Assembly (NCBI RefSeq): GCF_017562075.2
Contig: NC_054085.1
Coordinates: 23,842,972 to 23,906,971 of the forward strand
Source: Anopheles merus
Taxonomy: Eukaryota; Arthropoda; Insecta; Diptera; Culicidae
DNA: 64,000 nucleotides
Direction of reading: 5' to 3'
Within the stretch, counting starts at the first letter, position 1; each line of letters opens with the position of its first letter. Below, piece after piece: positions 18,914-64,000 of the stretch. Below the pieces are notes generated by a model. The model was not told the origin of the DNA and searched no databases. It saw only the letters and a program-made list of their open reading frames with translations. A program made the position numbers and the translations under genes.

Positions 18914-21900
18914 TATGTTCGCCTTTAACGTTTGTTTTGGTAAGAGCGGTAATTGCTAGCACTACTACTTGCTTAATATCAGCCCATCGATGTTGCTTAA
19001 TATTAGCTAAGCATGGACTCGCCTGCGCCAGAAGACTGCACTTTCCCTTTTGTCCACCTGTTTCTTTTGATTCATTTCTTCTCTCTTCCCTTTTCTCTTT
19101 CCTCGTCTTTGTTCATTAAATCATTGTGTTTCTTTTGTTTCGCTTCTTCTTCTTCTTCTTCTTTCTTTCTTTCTTTCTTCTTCTTCTTTTTTCTTCTTCT
19201 AGTTTACGTGCTTTTGCATTCGCATCGGTCAACGTTTTAACTATGAGTTATTGCTTTAAGAGATTTCGTACAGTTTCTTATGTTGTAGTTTTTATTTGTT
19301 GTGTTTTTCTATGTCATATTTTTTCGAGTGTTAGTTTGTGTGTATGTGTTTGTTTGTTCGGGAAAAAGAGTTTATTGTTTCGCTCGTTTCGCTGACTCGA
19401 AATGAAATAAAAAGGTTGGTGTTAAACGCTGATTAGTACCGGGGCAACATATAGCTTCAACCCCAAATTTGTCAGCAAAAATGCCATAAAATGCTGTTCC
19501 GCTGCTGCCAATCAAAAGTTCACACCTTCCCACCTGTGATAGATGGGCAAGCAATAGATGGGCGAGAGGCGGGTTGCTCCTTCACTTTCGTCATATAGTT
19601 GATACAGTTGGTGGTTAAAAGTCGGGGCTCCTGTGTGTGTGCCTTTTATGTAGGTTGGCCTCCGTTTTTTGGGTTTCAATTGCAAACTTGGATAAGGATT
19701 GTATGTGTGTGTTTGTGTGGAGTTTTGGTTTTGTCTCATTTCATTATAAAAACGGGAGTTAAAGAGATAGAGCGAGATAGAGCGCTTTTTGCTTCGAGTA
19801 ATTGTTAAATGTGGTTAGATAGAAGGGATGGTAGGATAAATAGTTGCGAATGGCACGTCAATCGTCCCCGTTCGTCGGCCACGGCCATTTGTTCGGCTCT
19901 TGTGGGGGTTTTTCGTTACAAATAGTCAAGAAAAAACATACGATACAATTCGCAAAATCGAGTGTAATATACTCTCGAGAGGGTGACATGTGTTTGCATG
20001 TGAGGAGGAAATGGGTTAATGGAATGTGTTGTAGATTTAGCCCAAAGTTTCCACCTTCATCTTTTGTATGTGTGTGTAATTGTCGTGTTTGTAGCGTACC
20101 TGTTTGTGTTTGTTTGTTTGTTTAATTTTCTACTTTGTTTGATTCATATTTTCTTCTCTGTTTGCATCTTTCTTCGAACATCTCTAGCCTCATTGGGTAA
20201 GTGGGTTTGCTGAAATGGATAGACTCTAGACACATTAACCTATATGTATATATATATGTATATGTATGTATAATATTAAATAGCACTTCTTCGCCACACA
20301 CTCCAACCAATCTACACGATCGATTGTTATTAGTTTTTTTTCTGTTTTGTTTTGTGTGTTTTCTTTACCACTCTTCACTCTAGGCTACCGCGTTTCTTAC
20401 CTTTTTATGTGTGAATTTTGCGTTACTCTCCACTTTTCCTTTCCATTTCCTGTTCTGCAACTCGTGGCTCTCGGCTCTCCGCTCTAGACTTTATAATTTG
20501 ATTTAAATGGTTTTGTTCTTTTGTTTCACAGTAAATGAGCTATAAACTGTTCCATCCAGCACGTACGTGGCGGGTCGTGATAGGCTTGCCGTTTCGGGGT
20601 TAAGAAATTAGCTGCTGCTTCCTTGTTTCCTTTCCAATCAAACTAAGAGAAAAAAAGGTGTTTGATCTTCCGTTGGGAGCAACGCTTTCTTCTTGCTCTT
20701 AAAACGTTTCTTCAAGCGGATTTCCTTCAAACCCTTCAACAACACTCCACTCGGCCAGCACGTTTGCACGGTAGGAATAGTTTGGGGTTTTTTTTTTGTT
20801 AGTTTTTTTTTTGTTGTTGTTCGTCCCTCCCTCTCTTTTGCCAGTTTCTCGTTTTGTTAAGCAGTCTCTTGCTTATCTTTTCTACTATACACTTTTGTTT
20901 CTTCGTGATTGCCTGTTCGGGGATATTATGTTCCATACATCCGGTCGTGCAGCGAACAGACGGCGCTGCGACGACACGATCGTTTCTGTACGTTTGTGAC
21001 TGTATGTGTGACTGTAGAGAAAGAGTGAGAGAGAGAGAGGGTAAAATTTACTACTACCTGGGCTAGTATTAATGTAAACAGTTACAATTATCTAAAAAAA
21101 ACGGGAGCAATGTTTTTCTGTGTATGCTTTGCTTTCGTTAAGTTTTGTTCTGATTTTCCATTAACCATTTTGCGTGTTTGAGTTTTGTTTTTGGCTCCCT
21201 AACGCACAACATTATTACTTCTCGTTACTAGGGGGGGGTTTTCTTACTTCTTACATATTAGATAAAGGTCATTTTCGTCGCTTGCCCATTACAGTCCATT
21301 TTCACCTTACCGAACCATTCGTTTTTCTTTGCCATTTCCAATTTCCCAAGGAATGTCCTTGGTAATTCGAATTTTCCTCTATCCATCTCTCTCTCAAACA
21401 CACACTCTCTCGCTCACTTGACTCACTTTACCCTCCTACATCGCTCTCCTGCTCCGAAAATGAACCTATGCAATAAAATTATGTTAATTTCATGAGTGTG
21501 TCCTTGCCCTTCCTTGTCACACTATCGCACGATCGTTACAATCGCACAACAGTGCGGGAAGAGGTTTTTTTTTGTTTGTTTAAATTTAGTTTTAGAAGTA
21601 ATCAATTTCATAGAATTACAATCTACTACGGTACAGGCTACTGGGGGGAAATTGTATAGTTTTGTCATTTTGGCATAACCAACGAATAGAAAAACCGATT
21701 TACTTAAAAGAGATTATAAAAATAAAACAAATTTGATGAAAAAAGAAACAAACGAGAAAAAGACAAAAATGAAATTAAAAAGACAATAGAGAAATGATAA
21801 AAGCACAAAAGAACGTTAAAATCGATGGAGAAAAAAGAAAACAAAGTAAAACAAACACAAATCAAATGAAAAAAAAATGCTAATAAGAATAAAATGAATG

Positions 21901-23161
21901 AATCGAAAAGAAAAGTTTAAACCCGTTTGCTTGTACCGTTTCAATTTTGCTACTGCTATCCATTAATCACTTCTAATAGTTGTTATCTTAATGCTTAATT
22001 ACGGTACGTTCTTTTGTTTGTTTGAGTTGTTTTGTTTGTTTGACCATTTCGCTTCTGCTGCAGCCATCAGCCATCACCAGCAAGCAAGTGTCCTAGAGAT
22101 CGTACAATCTATGCATATGCTCGTTATGGTGTGTGAGTGGGTATATGAAGGATAAAGAAGTTTTCAGCTTTTGTATATTATTGTTGTTCTGCTGTTGTTG
22201 TTCTTGAATGTTCCAGTTTCGCCGGACTGGATTCCGACTGGATCGATGCCCAACGGCGATGACTTACAGCTACATGCGTTACTGTTTATATCATTATAAG
22301 TATGCTTTCTTTTTTGTTTGTTTTGTTTTGTTTTGTTTGTAATATATTCGCAAAACGTGGTAAATGTTAAGTGTTGAATTTTGTTGCCCACTAAGCCCAC
22401 CGCACATTTGACATTTGTTTGTTTGTTTGTTCAGCATGGTGGGAGATTTGGCTGTTTTTCTTTCTTCTCCTTTACGCTTTCGCTTCGTTTTGTGTTCTCT
22501 TCCTTCCACAACACACACACATAACACGTACGCGTACTTGTCCATGTTTCTTTGTTTTTTTTTTTATATACCTACTTCCATAATGTATGGCATATATGTA
22601 CGTAATAAACGGAGACACAAAAATTCAACATAAAAACACAGTCTTAAATATGTTAATATCATTTCTTTGTTTGTTTTGTTGTTATTGTTTAGTAAATGTC
22701 GCGTTCGAAGGGCTCCACATGTACTCATCGATCGACCGTTTTGTAGTTTCTTTTCCCCTTTTTGTGTTACGCCTGGTGTGCTGTGAGCTTCAATGCTTTA
22801 TACTTTTATATTGTGTTTACGGTGTTGCGTGTTACGTCATGTGTCTACTTGCTAATAAATCTATGGTACGCAAAAGACTGCATTATATCGTGTTTTTGTT
22901 TTGTTTTTTTTTTCTTCGTTTCAGCTTTGCCAATGAAGGTAAGTGAAGGTTCGTTCGTTGGTTGAACGGTAGTAGTAGACTTGGTTGTATTCATTTTACT
23001 TGTTTGCTTTGCTTTTTTTTTCTCTCTCAGTACTATTCGTTCTGTAAATGTGTGTTTGTGTGTATGTGCGAGTTTGTTGTTGTTTTGTTGTAACGTGGGT
23101 TTGTTATAGTAGGCCGAGGAATTTTGGTATGTCATTCACTCACCGATTAAATCCGTTTTGT

Positions 23162-23171
23162 TTTATTTATT
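23162..23171 (-). promoter_or_regulatory. Candidate proximal poly(A) signals for kcc
   Basis: Two overlapping minus-strand AATAAA hexamers are the first I found downstream of the kcc stop codon. They would give a 3' UTR of about 2.1 kb. Confidence 0.35.
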
Positions 23172-25143
23172 TTTTAATATAAGCTTCATTTGTCCATTTG
23201 CTACAGTAAAGAAATAGATATTGAAATAGATAAATAAATGAATACAAAAATAATAGTAACACGGAAAACAAAAATAAAAAAACACTCACTTACCTGAGAA
23301 GTAAACTACTAAAATATACATTTCTTTCGTATAAAACAAAGAAAAACAAAAGCACAACCCGTTTCACAATCGATAAACCGCTCCGATTACTGCGATCAAG
23401 TGAAAGTAAATCTATAACTCATTCAGTGATAAAAAACAACAAAAAAGAAAACAAAACAAACGTAAAAATAAAAGCTAAAAAATCGAACAAATTACTTAGT
23501 GTTTAGTAAAGCAGACAACTAAACGGCGCAACGAAAGCACAAGTACACTGGGACGGAAAACAAGCGAATCAATAGGCTGGCATCCGCTGGTTGGTGTGGA
23601 GGGAGACATTTAGTCAACACCTGCACGGGTTTACCTAATTCGCCTTGTTTCGTTTGCATCTTCGCTTTTCCGCCAGTTTTTGTTTTTTGTTTGTTTGTTG
23701 GCAAAGTCTTTCTGTTTTGGTATCGAGTTTTGGAAATATTAGCTCTGCGTATTTAGTTGTGTGTGTGTGTTGTGTTGTGTTACGGTGTATTTCGTACTTC
23801 TTTTTTTGCACTGCTCTTCTTTGTTTTTCCTCCCTTCTTTATATCATTCATTCAAATACTTTTGTTTTCCATTTCCGCGCGTTGCGTTCGGTTCGAGTTG
23901 TTAACAGACTATAGGCACGTAAGAGTTCTACTATACTGTAACAGTTTGGGGGTTTTTTTTTGTGTTTATCTTGTTCCGGGGGGAGTGGGATACACACAGA
24001 AACAACGCAACGCATCACATTCTCATCACTGTCTATTGCTTGTGTGGGAAATTTAAACTGACCAGTTGTCTCCAGTTGTAAGTGTGTGTGTGTGTGTGAC
24101 GAGAGCGCTTTCGTCATCCCCATCCTCTCCCGCGCAGAGCTTAATAACAGTTAAATGTTTTGTTTGAACTTATCACATCGAATTTACCGGGTTCGGGGAA
24201 GTCAGGCATGGGATGCAATTGGATGCCTTGTCATGTAATGCAATGAAGGGCCCTTTTTAGTGTGTGTGTGTGTGTTACCTAGAGGAGTTTGTACTTTGTA
24301 CCGGCCACAGCACATCCGTTTTCCAACTGTATTCGTATTCGACAGATTCGGTAAACGATCGAGCTATCGATACGCCAGTGCCTTTTTGTGTGTGTGCTTT
24401 TAAGGGGATGGGAAATGATTGGAGCTAATTGGAAAATAAAACATAAATACTTTAAGGAATAACAAATAGTTGGGAATCTCTATGGGCTTTCTGTCCACGT
24501 ACGATTTCGGTGGTTTTGAATGCGACGATGCTCTCGTGATTAAACTAGCAAATTCAACGTACACAACACAAACACCGACGATCGGGGTTCCTTTCAGCCT
24601 ATCGGCATTAACTAGACCAAAACACACACACACACATTTTCGTATCCCCCTTCCATAACACTCCCCATCCCCTCGCCCAGCACTAAACACCAGTAGTGTA
24701 AAAAGATAGAGCCGTTCCAATGGCACAAAACCCGAACCGCACACGACACTTAATAACGCCTTAACATACTACGGGTATTCTTCTATTCGAAAAGCTAGCC
24801 TTACTTGTGGGCGATCTCCCAGACACCCATTGATTTGATCGAGCTTGTTTTTCTCTTCCTTGTTTTTGGTTTCGGTTTCGAGAGCTGCTTCCATTACGTT
24901 GTGTATGTATGTGTGTTTGTTTGTGTATGTTGGTACATTCGCGTGTTCATTAGGAAATGGGAAGAAGGGCGTTTACATTCTTACAGCTAAAATACGATGG
25001 CCTCGATGGATGAGTTCGTAATATCGGTTACGCATGCCCGCCCTCCCCCCCCACGAAACGTGTCCTTGCGGAAAGCGGGCTGGAAAACTGGACGAAGCGT
25101 TTGCTGCCCGTTGCTGTTGTTGTTGTTGTTGTTGTTGGCGAGA

Positions 25144-25180
25144 TGTGTGTGTGTCACTCACACACACACACACACACACT
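25144..25180. repeat. GT/CA microsatellite after the kcc stop
   Basis: A TGTGTG tract followed by a (CA)n tract, a short inverted dinucleotide pair. Confidence 0.8.
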
Positions 25181-25229
25181 CACCCGTACATACGATCAGT
25201 GTGGTTTTGTCGGCAGGCGCGATAGCGAT

Positions 25230-63977
<38,748 letters not shown>

Positions 63978-64000
63978 CTGTGTACGGTGTGGGGTTTCGG

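Larger units (their letters stand above)
15340..25229 (-). other. Gene-less, strand-asymmetric stretch: probable long kcc 3' UTR
   Basis: About 9.9 kb between the kcc stop codon and Vps25 has no recognisable coding sequence on either strand. The + strand is strongly T-rich with TTTG, GTTTT and GTGT runs, so the kcc-sense strand is rich in A and CA. This is broken by blocks of opposite skew at about 17430-17530, 18010-18220, 21690-21920 and 23205-23510, which are A-rich on + and thus U-rich in the sense RNA. Minus-strand AATAAA occurs at several places, including 15354, about 15803 and 23162. A persistent skew ending abruptly at Vps25 argues for transcription. RNA data are needed to prove a UTR of this length. 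Confidence 0.5.

Overview
The window reads as nuclear DNA of a dipteran insect, most likely a mosquito of the genus Anopheles. The reasons are intron-bearing genes with GC-rich, G/C-ending codons and many 65-120 bp introns, abundant CA/GT microsatellites, AT-rich introns full of short palindromic elements, and insect-like versions of every recognised gene. The genus is an inference from gene style; no species diagnostic was available.

Five protein genes can be assigned. From the left: the 3' end of the U5 snRNP protein CD2BP2/U5-52K (+, 1-777); Rca1/Emi1, the F-box APC/C inhibitor (-, two exons, 12544-10352 and 4447-3734); Ankle1, an ankyrin/LEM/GIY-YIG nuclease (+, three exons, 5038-7641) lying entirely inside the 5.9 kb Rca1 intron on the opposite strand; the ESCRT-II subunit Vps25 (+, two exons, 14628-15231); and kcc, a K-Cl cotransporter (-, 20 exons found, 63977-25230), whose N-terminal exons lie beyond the right edge. 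All exon joins were made by hand on GT/AG sites, and the reading phase closes at every junction.

By region: 780-2280 holds a 29-bp minisatellite between the convergent CD2BP2 and Rca1 genes. 2280-12544 is the Rca1 locus with nested Ankle1, plus an AT-rich, microsatellite-filled part of the intron. 12545-14627 is the divergent Rca1/Vps25 intergenic region. 15235-25229 is a gene-less, strongly strand-asymmetric stretch, best read as a very long kcc 3' UTR running tail-to-tail into Vps25. 25230-63977 is kcc, whose introns carry at least nine short inverted-repeat transposons (MITEs) and a truncated non-LTR retrotransposon; one more MITE sits in the presumed UTR.

Functionally the genes are unrelated housekeeping or cell-biological functions (splicing, cell cycle, genome integrity, endosomal sorting, chloride homeostasis). 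The points most worth following up are a zinc-binding region in Rca1 that is split by about 155 residues, the antiparallel nesting of Ankle1, a set of TA-flanked MITEs with different interiors but one shared terminus, and the unusual kcc 3' UTR and cassette exon. I saw no CRISPR array, operon, plasmid-like or prokaryotic defence feature, and no clear tRNA or rRNA gene.
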